This document shows positions 18,504 through 27,275 of a stretch of 64,000 nt of DNA, in pieces. The DNA is from Erythrobacter insulae. GTDB lineage: Bacteria > Pseudomonadota > Alphaproteobacteria > Sphingomonadales > Sphingomonadaceae. The stretch lies in contig NZ_VHJK01000001.1 in assembly GCF_007004095.1 (NCBI RefSeq), positions 996,501-1,060,500 of the forward strand, written 5' to 3'. The notes beneath the pieces are model-generated. The model did not search any database, had not been told where the DNA came from, and worked only from the letters and a program-made list of their open reading frames with translations. Made by a program: the position numbers and the translations under genes. Each line of letters starts with the position of its first letter. Positions within the stretch are counted from its first letter, which is position 1.

Positions 18504-18533
18504 ACAAAAAAGGCGGCGGGTAAACCCGCCGCC
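18504..18533 (-). terminator. Rho-independent terminator of the M23 peptidase gene
   Basis: Perfect 9-bp stem GGCGGCGGG / CCCGCCGCC with TAAA loop at 18512-18533. Read on the minus strand it is followed by seven T. It lies 60 nt after the M23 peptidase stop. Confidence 0.85.
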
Positions 18534-18593
18534 CATACTCGGACATCCTCTCCAATGTCCGGCCCGCTCTGTGGCGGGCAATTTCTTAGCGGC

Positions 18594-19313
18594 TTACTGG
18601 CCGCCGCGGCCGGTCAACTGCGTGTCATCAGACAGAGCGACCTGCGCTTCGGTTTCTACCATATAGGGAATTGGATTGACTGCAACCCCATCAAGGCGGA
18701 CTTCGTAATGGAGGTGGGGGCCGGTCGAGCGGCCAGTTGAGCCGACATAGCCGATCACGTCGCCCTTACGCACGGTATCACCAGCGGCCACTGCGAGTTT
18801 GGACATGTGCGCATAGCGCGTTTCAAGATCAGAACCATGATCGATGCTGATATAAAGCCCGTAGCTTGAGAACCAGTCGGCCCGTTCAATGATACCGTCG
18901 GCGGTAGCGTAAACCGGGGTGCCGGTGGGCGCGGCCAGATCGACACCTTTATGACGGGCGCGGCGACGCAGAACCGGGTGGTTGCGCATGCCGTATCCGC
19001 TGGTCAGCTTCGCGCCAGCCAGTGGCATGCGCGAAGGAACAGATACAACCGGCTGCTCGGTTACAGGTGAGCCTGGTCCGGCCCGATCAAGAGCGGTCCA
19101 GCTTGCGAACAGTTGGCGGAAACGCGGATCGCCCGACGCCAGACCCTCGGCTTTGCCTTCATCGATTGTCTGGGTGATATCAGCAGCTGAGCTCGCATTG
19201 CTGGCGGCGTTGGCTGAGGTATTTGCAGCGGCCGGAGCAGCGGCGATAAGAGAAGCGGCAGCGAATACGCCTGCCGCAACCTTGGAGATAGAACGCTTGA
19301 AAAGCGTATTCAT
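18594..19313 (-). CDS. M23 family metallopeptidase (cell-wall endopeptidase)
   Basis: 239 aa. Signal peptide to about residue 30 (AAPAAA), an Ala/Ser/Asn-rich linker, then a LytM/M23 domain at about 110-220. Zinc ligands are visible in RHKGVDLAAPTG (HxxxD) and HLHYEV (HxH). M23 enzymes cut peptidoglycan cross-links, or when inactive act as activators of amidases; here the ligand set is complete. Monocistronic, with its own terminator. Confidence 0.92.
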   Translation of the reverse strand: MNTLFKRSISKVAAGVFAAASLIAAAPAAANTSANAASNASSAADITQTIDEGKAEGLASGDPRFRQLFASWTALDRAGPGSPVTEQPVVSVPSRMPLAGAKLTSGYGMRNHPVLRRRARHKGVDLAAPTGTPVYATADGIIERADWFSSYGLYISIDHGSDLETRYAHMSKLAVAAGDTVRKGDVIGYVGSTGRSTGPHLHYEVRLDGVAVNPIPYMVETEAQVALSDDTQLTGRGGQ

Positions 19314-19490
19314 ACTGACCCGGTCCTTACTTTTCGGCGGTATCGCCTGCGCGCTTCATCAGCGCACTTTCAAGAATTGGAACCCCATCCGATTGCAGTC
19401 TTCATTGCTGCGTTGAGCCGGCTGGCGCTTGTCGAGATGGGCAAAACAGCCTGTCACAACTTGTAAGATCAGAGTTATCGGGCCGAAATC

Positions 19491-20282
19491 TTAAAGCGCA
19501 ACTTCCGCGTAGAATTCGCGCGACAAACCGGCTGCAAGACGGGCTGAGTCGTTGAATGGCGGCTTAACGGAGCCTTTGAAGTAACGCTGGACCAGTGTTT
19601 TCCACAGTGATTCTGGCGGTTTTCCTTGCTTTGCGGCGCATCGCAAAAAATGCTTGGTCCCAAATCCGACATGGCGAATTTCGTCGTCAAGAATGCGGGT
19701 AAGGATTTTTACGCCGTTGTCATCGCCGGCCGCTTTCACCCGTTCCAGCGTTGCAGGCGTGACATCAAGCCCGCGCGCCTCCAGCACCATCGGAACGATT
19801 GCTAGCCGCGCTGTGACATCGTGCCGCGTTGTGTGCGCCGCTTCCCATAAACCGCCATGCGCTGGCAGCGCGCCGTAATGGCTTCCCATGCTGCGCAGCT
19901 TGCGATCCAGCAGTGCAAAATGCATCGCTTCATCTGCGGCCACATATAAAAAGTCGGCAACAAATTCCTCGCCCATCTCCGCGCCGAACCGGCCCGCCAT
20001 ATCCAAGGCAAGGTCAATCGCGACGAATTCGATATGCGCAAGGCTATGCCAAAGGGCGATCTGCGCTCTGGCAGATCCGAACTTGCCGCGTCTGGGCATC
20101 TGGGTGGGTGGCAGCAGCTCCGGCGCTTCGGGCCGCGCAGGATGGTCTGGCATTGTGACGTCAAACTGCCACGCCAGCTCGTCCCTTCGCCAACGCCGCG
20201 CGACGTCACGCGTCGCAAAACACTTGGCGCGCGGATCGGCTGTATTCAGCGCAGCTTCGATGGCGGATGTAAGACTTTGCAC
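19491..20282 (-). CDS. DUF455 ferritin-like domain protein
   Basis: 263 aa. Recognised as DUF455 from the N-terminal PRAKCFATRDVARRW, the LPPTQMPRRGKFGS stretch and two ferritin-like carboxylate motifs, HIEFVAIDLALD with DEAMHF, and DDEIRHVGFG. The helices and E/D-xx-H pairs suggest a di-metal site, though the reaction is not known. The bcp peroxiredoxin gene lies 10 nt upstream on the same strand, so the two are probably co-transcribed and may share a role in oxidative stress (inference). Confidence 0.88.
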   Translation of the reverse strand: MQSLTSAIEAALNTADPRAKCFATRDVARRWRRDELAWQFDVTMPDHPARPEAPELLPPTQMPRRGKFGSARAQIALWHSLAHIEFVAIDLALDMAGRFGAEMGEEFVADFLYVAADEAMHFALLDRKLRSMGSHYGALPAHGGLWEAAHTTRHDVTARLAIVPMVLEARGLDVTPATLERVKAAGDDNGVKILTRILDDEIRHVGFGTKHFLRCAAKQGKPPESLWKTLVQRYFKGSVKPPFNDSARLAAGLSREFYAEVAL

Positions 20283-20292
20283 GGGCTTCGGA

Positions 20293-20766
20293 TCAGAGCG
20301 CTTTTGCCGCGGTCAGCACATCTTCTGCGTGGCCCTTTACCTTCACCTTGTCCCAAACCTGCGCGATCTTGCCATCGGCATCCACCAGATACGTCGAACG
20401 AACCATCCCCATATAGGTTTTTCCGTACATCTGTTTTTCAGTCCAGATACCGAGCGCATCAGACAGTCCGCCTTCTTCTGCGTCAGTCGCCAGCGGCGTG
20501 GTCAGATCGTGTTTGGCAATAAAGTTCTGATGCTTCTTGGCGCTGTCTTTGCTCACGCCAAGCAGCTCGGTCCCGGTTGCTTCGAATGCGCTTTTGAGCG
20601 CGGTGAAATCCTTGGCCTCTGTGGTGCAGCCGGGCGTATTGTCTTTAGGGTAGAAAAAGACGACCAGCTTTTTGCCTTTGAAATCGGACGGTTTGACTGT
20701 GCCGCCATCGGGTGTGCCCATTTCGATATCGGGCACCGCATCGCCGGCTGCGGGGAAATCACTCAT
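20293..20766 (-). CDS. bcp: Thioredoxin-dependent peroxiredoxin, BCP/PrxQ type
   Basis: 157 aa. BCP reduces hydrogen and organic peroxides in the cytoplasm. The peroxidatic Cys47 lies in YPKDNTPGCTTEAKDF. The second cysteine found five residues later in many BCPs is a Lys here, and no other cysteine is visible, so it probably works as a 1-Cys enzyme. It sits between glnE (17 nt away) and the DUF455 gene on the minus strand. Confidence 0.93.
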   Translation of the reverse strand: MSDFPAAGDAVPDIEMGTPDGGTVKPSDFKGKKLVVFFYPKDNTPGCTTEAKDFTALKSAFEATGTELLGVSKDSAKKHQNFIAKHDLTTPLATDAEEGGLSDALGIWTEKQMYGKTYMGMVRSTYLVDADGKIAQVWDKVKVKGHAEDVLTAAKAL

Positions 20767-20783
20767 GGTTCACTCCAATTCAT

Positions 20784-23531
20784 CTATTGTACCGTTGTAA
20801 GGGATAGCGTTTCACCGAAGATCGCGTTCCACATTTTGGCAACGTCGTGCCGCGCTTCGTCCAATTCGCGCAAGAGCGCATCATAACTGTCCACGCCGCA
20901 GGCTCTCGCAAGAGCTTGCGCTGCGCTGGCGGGCGGTGCGGCGCTATCCGGGGCAAGCAACCGCCCGGCCACGAGCATACGTGTCATCAAATCATACGCC
21001 GGGGCGATTTCTTCCGGCAGGAGATCGGCGGCGATCAACGCTTTTACTGCGGTGCCCAAATCAGGGTCAAACGCCTCGGGATGCCGATCGACCAGAATCG
21101 AGCCGTCCGGCATCCTGCCTTTCAATTGCAAGTAATGGACCGCAAATTCGAGATCGACCAAACCGCCGCGCTGCAATTTCACATCGAGCACACCCTTGGG
21201 TTGCTTATGCTTCGCCATTTCGGCGCGCATCGAACGGACCGCTTCGTGCAGCTCTGCGTGATTGCGCTTGCTTTGCAGCACCTCTTCCAGAAGCTCTTCA
21301 AGATCGGCTTTCGCTTCGTCCGATCCGGTCAACACCCGCGCCCGTGCGAGTGCCATATGCTCCCATGTCCACGCGGTTTCGCGTTGGTATTTGGCAAACG
21401 CCTCGCAGCTCACCGCCAGCGGCCCCTGCGCGCCTTGCGGTCTTAGCCTAGTGTCCACTTCATACAGCGCGCCTTGTGCAGTGGGCACGGATAAAGCCGC
21501 AGTCACGCGGCTCGCGAGGCGATTGAAATACTGGGTCGCGCCCAATGGCCGCGGGCCATCAGACTGGGCCGCATAATCCGCGGTAAACAGATATACGATG
21601 TCGAGGTCTGACGCATGTGTCAGCGCCCCTCCGCCAAACCGGCCAAGGCCAAGCACCAGCAGTTCACCGCCTTTGATACGGCCATGGGCACGGGCAAATT
21701 CCGCCTCTGTTTCGCGGATCGCGATCCGCAAACCCGCCTCCGCAGTGCGCGACAACGCTTTTGCAATATCGAGCGGGTCGGTCAGCCCTTCGATCAATTG
21801 CACTCCCAGCGCAAACCGGATGTCTCCGGTGACGGAGCGGATAGCATCCAGCAGCGCTTCATAATCGCCGCGCGCAGCAGCCTGTTCGATGCGGGCGACG
21901 ATTGTCTCAACCGAACCGGGCAATTCGAGCGCGCTTCTATCGAGCAGCGTATCAAGCAGATCAGGCCGCCGTGCGAGCTCGTCTGACAGCGTTCTGGTCA
22001 GCGTAAGTGTCGCAACCAGCCGCCTCAGGACATCCGGTTCTGCGGCCAGCAGGCGAAAAAGTGTTACCGCGGATGCTGCGCGCTCCAATATTCCTTCCCA
22101 ACGGGTAATCGCGCGTTCGGGATCATCACTTTGCGCCATCGCGTCCAGCAATTTGGGCATTAGCCGGTCAAACGCTTCCAAAGCCGCAGGCGACCGGATC
22201 GAGGCAAAGCAGCCATCGCGCCACGTGTTCAATCGCTCAGCCAGAGCCTCCGGATCAGCAAAGCCTTGCGCGTCTAGCTGGCTGGCCAGCTCGCTTTTGG
22301 CAGGGACCGGAGCCTTCATCGGAGCGGCCTGCCCGATCAATTCTTCGTAAATGCGTCCGGTTCGATCCGACAGGTCTGTCAATTCCTCCACCAATTCCGC
22401 GCCGCCGTGCATCCCATCCAGCTGCGCGACATTATCCAGCGCATCGCCCTCTGGCAGCGAATGGGTCTGGCGATCGTTCACCATCTGCAAACGGTGTTCA
22501 ATGGTGCGCAAGCGGTCATACCCATCACCCAGCACCAGAGCATGTTCGGAATCAATCCGTCCGGCTGCAGCCAAAGCGTCGAGCGCCTCGCGGGTGCCCC
22601 TCACCCGCAGGCTGGGATCACGGCCTCCATGGATGAGCTGATGCGTCTGGGCGAAAAATTCGATCTCCCGTATCCCGCCGCGTCCGCGCTTCACATCAAA
22701 GCCGGGGCCCGGTCGCACTGGTCCGTCATAGCTTTCGCGGATCCGCAGGGTGAGTGCGCGGATTTCCTCAATTGCGCCAAAATCGAGCGTGCTGCGCCAG
22801 ACAAAAGGCCGGATCGCTTCGAGAAACCGGTTTCCCGCTGCGATATCTCCCGCCGCCGCCCGCGCACGGATAAACGCAGCGCGCTCCCATGCCAGAGCCG
22901 CGCCTTGATAATGCGCCTGAGCCGAAGCGGCAGGAACAGCCATCGGGCTGATCTCGCTGGCAGGGCGCAGCCTCAGATCAACCCTTAAGACATATCCGTG
23001 CGCGGTATTCTCGCTCAACAATTTGACAATCCGGCGCGCATATCGCTGAGCCGCATCACCGGGGTCATCATTGTCGCGGCGGCGCAAAGTCGCCGGATCA
23101 TAAAGCAGTATCGGGTCGATATCAGATGAGTAATTGAGCTCACGCGAACCCTGCTTGCCAAGCGCCAGAGCCATAAAGCCTGTTGGCTCGCCAATCCCTA
23201 GGCGTTCTTCGATTGACGCGCGAATGGCGCGGTCCAAAGCGCGATCGGCAAAGTCGCTTAGCTCACCGATAACTGTGTTGAGGGGAAATGCACCGGCCAG
23301 ATCGCCAACGGCCAACATGGTCGCCAGCGCCAGCCGTTCCTGACGCAAACCGATACCGATGTCCTCGGCATCGCCCCGGTTGCGCGCCCAATCAAAGGCC
23401 GCCGCCGCATCGCCATTGGCCAGCAAGGCATTAAGCTCGGGTTGTTTTTCCAGTGCACGTGCCAGAAACGGAGCGTGGGCCCTTGCCCGCCCTAAGGCAT
23501 CATTCCACTCCGGCTGATCGCTTATGCTCAT
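20784..23531 (-). CDS. glnE: Bifunctional glutamine synthetase adenylyltransferase/deadenylase
   Basis: 915 aa. GlnE adenylylates and deadenylylates glutamine synthetase according to PII signals. Two nucleotidyltransferase halves are visible: GKQGSRELNYSSDIDPI near residue 140 and GLGRFGGGALTHASDLDIVY near 640, each with the acidic metal motif. DVKRGRGGIREIEFF and DVKLQRGGLVDLEFAVHYLQ are the paired conserved helices after each. The start MSISDQPEW at 23531 is preceded by AGAGGGCGGT; an ATG 36 nt upstream is unnecessary. Divergent from the M28 peptidase gene. Confidence 0.97.
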   Translation of the reverse strand: MSISDQPEWNDALGRARAHAPFLARALEKQPELNALLANGDAAAAFDWARNRGDAEDIGIGLRQERLALATMLAVGDLAGAFPLNTVIGELSDFADRALDRAIRASIEERLGIGEPTGFMALALGKQGSRELNYSSDIDPILLYDPATLRRRDNDDPGDAAQRYARRIVKLLSENTAHGYVLRVDLRLRPASEISPMAVPAASAQAHYQGAALAWERAAFIRARAAAGDIAAGNRFLEAIRPFVWRSTLDFGAIEEIRALTLRIRESYDGPVRPGPGFDVKRGRGGIREIEFFAQTHQLIHGGRDPSLRVRGTREALDALAAAGRIDSEHALVLGDGYDRLRTIEHRLQMVNDRQTHSLPEGDALDNVAQLDGMHGGAELVEELTDLSDRTGRIYEELIGQAAPMKAPVPAKSELASQLDAQGFADPEALAERLNTWRDGCFASIRSPAALEAFDRLMPKLLDAMAQSDDPERAITRWEGILERAASAVTLFRLLAAEPDVLRRLVATLTLTRTLSDELARRPDLLDTLLDRSALELPGSVETIVARIEQAAARGDYEALLDAIRSVTGDIRFALGVQLIEGLTDPLDIAKALSRTAEAGLRIAIRETEAEFARAHGRIKGGELLVLGLGRFGGGALTHASDLDIVYLFTADYAAQSDGPRPLGATQYFNRLASRVTAALSVPTAQGALYEVDTRLRPQGAQGPLAVSCEAFAKYQRETAWTWEHMALARARVLTGSDEAKADLEELLEEVLQSKRNHAELHEAVRSMRAEMAKHKQPKGVLDVKLQRGGLVDLEFAVHYLQLKGRMPDGSILVDRHPEAFDPDLGTAVKALIAADLLPEEIAPAYDLMTRMLVAGRLLAPDSAAPPASAAQALARACGVDSYDALLRELDEARHDVAKMWNAIFGETLSLTTVQ

Positions 23532-23605
23532 ACCGCCCTCTCTTGCAGTGCCTCGATTGCTCTGCAAGAGAGGCGCTGATGATTTCAGACGAGAGGAAAG
23601 ACCCG

Positions 23606-25309
23606 ATGATGAAACGCTGGAGCGGCCTTACCGGCCTTGTCGCAGGCGCGCTGGCGCTGGCGGCGTGCGACGGAATGATGACGGGCGGCGTGACAGCGCC
23701 TAATCTCGATATTCCGGACGTTGAAGCGGGCGACCTTTCCGAAGCCACAATGATCGACGTGACGCGGACCCTTTCAAGCGACGAGTTTGAAGGCCGGATG
23801 CCGGGCACCGCTGGCGAGGAAAAAACGGTCGCGCTGTTGACCGAGCGTTTCGAGGCTGCCGGGCTTAAACCGGGCAATGGCGATAGCTGGGTTCAGAAAG
23901 TCCCACTGGTCGAAATCACAGGGAAGAACTTTGCCCCGCTCACCATAACCAATGGCGAAACAGACCTTGTCTATGATTTTGGCAGCGAATGGGTCGGTGT
24001 GACGTACCGCGAAGACGCGCAGACACAGCTTGCCAACAGCGAAATGGTCTTTGTCGGTTATGGCATTAACGCGCCGGAACGCGATTGGAATGACTACGAA
24101 GGCGTCGATGTGACGGGCAAGACGGTCATCGTTTTGGTCAATGATCCCGATTGGGAAACAGACGGCCTCGAAGGCACATTCAACGGCAAGGCGATGACAT
24201 TTTATGGCCGCTGGACCTACAAATACGAAGAGGCCGCGCGCCAGGGTGCGGCCGGCGTTCTGATCGTTCACGATACAGAACCGGCCAGCTACGGCTGGAA
24301 CGTGGTCGAGTCGAGCTGGCAGGGCCCACAAGCCTATCCGCAACGCGGCGAGAATGCGCCAACCTTCACCACCATGAACGGTTGGGTCCAAAAAGAAGTG
24401 GCACGCGAAGTGCTTGCCGCTGCGGGGCAGGATCTCGATGCGCTAACTGCGGCAGCGAAGACCGCAGAATTTGAAGCGGTTGAGCTGGGCATGAATGCTT
24501 CGACCAGCTTCGAAAATGATATCCGTACGTTTGAATCGCAAAACGTAATCGGCGTGCTGCCGGGAAGTGAAGCACCAGAGGAATATGTGCTGCACACCGC
24601 GCACTGGGATCACCTTGGCCGCTGTACACCTGCGCCTGATGGCGATGATATCTGCAATGGCGCGGTCGACAACGCGACCGGCACCGCGGCGCTCGTTGCT
24701 CTTGCCGAGGCACACGCCAAAGCAGGACCAGCTCGGCGCAGCCTCGTATTCCTTGCTGTGACAGCTGAAGAATCGGGTCTGCTCGGCGCGTATTATTACG
24801 CTTCGAATCCGGTCTTCCCGCTTGATCAGACTGTGGGCGGGATAAACATGGATGCGTTCCAGGTCGCCGGTCCAGCAAAGGACGTGACCGTGGTTGGTCC
24901 GGGCAAATCACAGCTTGATGCGTTCATGAATGCCGCGCTTGAAGCGGATGACCGCGTGGCCACCCCCAATCCAAAGCCCGAGGCCGGATACTACTATCGC
25001 AGCGACCACTTCGCCTTTGCCAAGCAAGGCGTTCCGATGCTGTACATTGATGGCGGCGAAGACTTGATCGACGGCGGCACAGAGGCCGGTGCAGCGGTTG
25101 CGGCGGATTACACCGAAAACCGCTATCACGGGCCAAAAGACGAATTCAACGAAGAGTGGGATTGGGCCGGTGTCATGGCCGATCTTCAGCTGTTTTACCG
25201 AATTGGCCGCAGCATGGCGATGAGCACCAGCTGGCCGAATTGGAATGAAGGTGACGAATTCAAAGCCACCCGTGATGAAAGCTGCGCCAGCTCCGAAGCG
25301 GGCTGTTAA
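23606..25309 (+). CDS. M28 family zinc aminopeptidase, lipoprotein
   Basis: 567 aa from MMKRWSG. The signal ends in lipobox LAAC at about residue 22, so it is anchored in the envelope. A PA-like insert (about 130-300) is followed by the M28 catalytic part. Metal ligands are visible in HTAHWDHLG, CNGAVDNATG, TAEESGLLGA, INMDAF and YRSDHFAFAKQG. These enzymes remove N-terminal amino acids or cut dipeptides. The start follows GAGAGGAAAG; upstream ATGs lie within glnE and are not used. The agmatine deiminase gene follows 32 nt later. Confidence 0.93.
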   Translation: MMKRWSGLTGLVAGALALAACDGMMTGGVTAPNLDIPDVEAGDLSEATMIDVTRTLSSDEFEGRMPGTAGEEKTVALLTERFEAAGLKPGNGDSWVQKVPLVEITGKNFAPLTITNGETDLVYDFGSEWVGVTYREDAQTQLANSEMVFVGYGINAPERDWNDYEGVDVTGKTVIVLVNDPDWETDGLEGTFNGKAMTFYGRWTYKYEEAARQGAAGVLIVHDTEPASYGWNVVESSWQGPQAYPQRGENAPTFTTMNGWVQKEVAREVLAAAGQDLDALTAAAKTAEFEAVELGMNASTSFENDIRTFESQNVIGVLPGSEAPEEYVLHTAHWDHLGRCTPAPDGDDICNGAVDNATGTAALVALAEAHAKAGPARRSLVFLAVTAEESGLLGAYYYASNPVFPLDQTVGGINMDAFQVAGPAKDVTVVGPGKSQLDAFMNAALEADDRVATPNPKPEAGYYYRSDHFAFAKQGVPMLYIDGGEDLIDGGTEAGAAVAADYTENRYHGPKDEFNEEWDWAGVMADLQLFYRIGRSMAMSTSWPNWNEGDEFKATRDESCASSEAGC

Positions 25310-25341
25310 TCGGCAACAATTGAGAAGCGGAGAGCCGGTCG

Positions 25342-26334
25342 ATGGCTAACGTCCTTATGCCGCCCGAATGGGCCCCTCAGGACTGGCTGTGGATCGGCTT
25401 TCCGCATCTGGCCGAGGAATGGCCCGGCTATCTTGAATCTGCGCAAAAGCAGATCGCAGATTTTGCGAGCGCGGTTGCAGACAGCGGGCAAGATGTTCGC
25501 CTGCTGGTTCGGGATGACACCAATGCGGCGCAGGCGCGTTCGCTTGTGAGCGCAAAAGTGACTTTGGAACGGCGCGTTTACGGCGATGTCTGGCTTAGGG
25601 ACACCGGACCTTTGGTGGTACTGGAAAACCGACAAAGAGCAGCGCGCCGTTTCGGTTTCAATGGCTGGGGCGGGAAATACGAGATGCCGGGCGACCAGAC
25701 CATCGGCGCGGAATTGGCACGTGATGCCGGGCTGCCCGTGACAAGTTCACCGATGATCCTTGAAGGCGGCGCGGTCGACGGTGACGGAACCGGACTTGCC
25801 GCGACAACCGGGCAATGCCTGCTCAACACAAATCGCAATCCGGGTATGACACGCGGGGCCATCGAAGCAGAGCTTTCGCGGGCACTCGGCTTTGACCGGA
25901 TCTTGTGGCTTGGGGACGGGCTGATCAACGATCACACAGACGGCCATGTCGATAATCTTGCGCGCTTTGTCGGGGTGAACCGTTTGGCCGTGCCCGAGCC
26001 CGCAGGACCCAATGATCCCAACGCCGCAATTTATGCCGACGCGGCTCAGCGCGCTGCCGACTTCGGTGTGGATGTAGTGCGCATCCCGTCTCCGGGTTTG
26101 ATCGAGCGGGATGGCACAATCGAACCTGCAAGCTATGTGAATTTCGCAATCACCACGCATCTGATCGTCGTTCCGACTTTCGGCTCGCCGCATGATGACG
26201 AAGGCGTCGCAGCAATCGCCGCGCTCTTCCCCGATCGCGGCACGATTGGCCTGCCCGCAGATGCGGTGCTGGCTGGCGGCGGCGGGTTTCACTGCGCCAG
26301 CCAGCAAATGCCGGCATCTGTGTCCGCATCTTAA
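25342..26334 (+). CDS. aguA: Agmatine deiminase family protein
   Basis: 330 aa. The family hydrolyses agmatine to N-carbamoylputrescine and ammonia in polyamine synthesis; relatives act on peptidyl-arginine. Seen: VWLRDTGP near residue 82, GLINDHTDGHVDN near 195, and the late catalytic Cys in GGGGFHCASQQ near 320. All expected active-site regions are present. 32 nt after the M28 peptidase, probably co-transcribed. The partner N-carbamoylputrescine amidase gene is not in the window. Confidence 0.88.
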   Translation: MANVLMPPEWAPQDWLWIGFPHLAEEWPGYLESAQKQIADFASAVADSGQDVRLLVRDDTNAAQARSLVSAKVTLERRVYGDVWLRDTGPLVVLENRQRAARRFGFNGWGGKYEMPGDQTIGAELARDAGLPVTSSPMILEGGAVDGDGTGLAATTGQCLLNTNRNPGMTRGAIEAELSRALGFDRILWLGDGLINDHTDGHVDNLARFVGVNRLAVPEPAGPNDPNAAIYADAAQRAADFGVDVVRIPSPGLIERDGTIEPASYVNFAITTHLIVVPTFGSPHDDEGVAAIAALFPDRGTIGLPADAVLAGGGGFHCASQQMPASVSAS

Positions 26335-26369
26335 CGCAGCGTTAGAGTTTTGCCGCGACAATCGCGCGC

Positions 26370-26504
26370 ATGACCAAAGCAATCGCTCTCAGCCAAGCCG
26401 CATTTGAAACAGCCCGCGCGCGCCAATTCGATATGATGCGCAGCATAATTGTACTGGGCTGCGGCGCCGCGCTTATTTTCGCGGGGCAACCGCTCCCGCT
26501 TTGA
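26370..26504 (+). CDS. Small predicted membrane protein, 44 aa
   Basis: A short open frame starting MTKAIALSQAAFETARARQ, with one hydrophobic segment (about residues 24-40, SIIVLGCGAALIFAG). Starts 35 nt after the agmatine deiminase stop and ends 7 nt before the convergent permease stop, so it just fills the gap. No family recognised and no strong ribosome binding site; could be fortuitous, but its topology and codon choice look gene-like. Confidence 0.5.
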   Translation: MTKAIALSQAAFETARARQFDMMRSIIVLGCGAALIFAGQPLPL

Positions 26505-26511
26505 TCGGCAA

Positions 26512-27258
26512 TTACACAATCAGCTTGATCAGGGCTGCTATGGCCGCTGCGGCGAGAACAATCGCGACAAAGCTGCGCCAGACCGTTTCGCTGACTTTCC
26601 CGAACATTTTGGCCCCCAGCCAGTTGCCAATCAGCACCGCCGGAAACAACAGCACCGCCAGCCACAGCAATCGCCATTCGAGTGCGCCAATCGCATAACC
26701 GGAAGCCAGCCCTGCAAACGCGGCAATGGTGAAGATCGCCAGCATCGAAGCCTTGGCGATTTCGCGGGCGATACTGCGCCCTACATAATACGGAACAACC
26801 GGCGGGCCGGGCATGCCTGCAAACCCAGTAAGCAGTCCGCTTACAATACCGGCCGAAACGGTTGTCGCAGTTCCGGGCATTTTCGCATCACGCGTCGGCA
26901 GCAGGATAAGAATGAACGCCGAAAGCGCGACAAGCGCAATCAGAAGCCGCGCCAAATCAGGCGGTGTAGCCGCCAGAACCATCAGGCCGGGTGCCGTGGT
27001 AAGCAAAACCAAGCCGCCAATTACCCACGCCGATTTCTCTGCATATTTCAGAAACATGCGCAGTTCGCTCAGCCCGATAAACAGCGCGAGGAAATTGATG
27101 ATCAAAACCGCTTCGACCGGCGTCAAAGCGAGCGCGAGGATCGGAACCAGCAGGATCGCCATGCCGAACCCCGCCATGCCCCGCACAAACGCAGAAGCAA
27201 AAGTGGCGATCACGGCAACCGCAATCTGCGCCCACCCGTAACTGGCCAGAATGTCCAT
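26512..27258 (-). CDS. TauE/SafE family sulfite/anion exporter-like permease
   Basis: 248 aa with about eight hydrophobic segments. Text such as FVRGMAGFGMAILLVPILAL near residue 23 and GFAGMPGPPVVPYYVG near residue 137 is typical of TauE/SafE membrane proteins. Substrates in the family are sulfite, sulfoacetate or other small anions; none can be chosen here. 17 nt after the thrS stop on the same strand. Confidence 0.88.
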   Translation of the reverse strand: MDILASYGWAQIAVAVIATFASAFVRGMAGFGMAILLVPILALALTPVEAVLIINFLALFIGLSELRMFLKYAEKSAWVIGGLVLLTTAPGLMVLAATPPDLARLLIALVALSAFILILLPTRDAKMPGTATTVSAGIVSGLLTGFAGMPGPPVVPYYVGRSIAREIAKASMLAIFTIAAFAGLASGYAIGALEWRLLWLAVLLFPAVLIGNWLGAKMFGKVSETVWRSFVAIVLAAAAIAALIKLIV

Positions 27259-27275
27259 GCGCTCGCTAGACCTGC

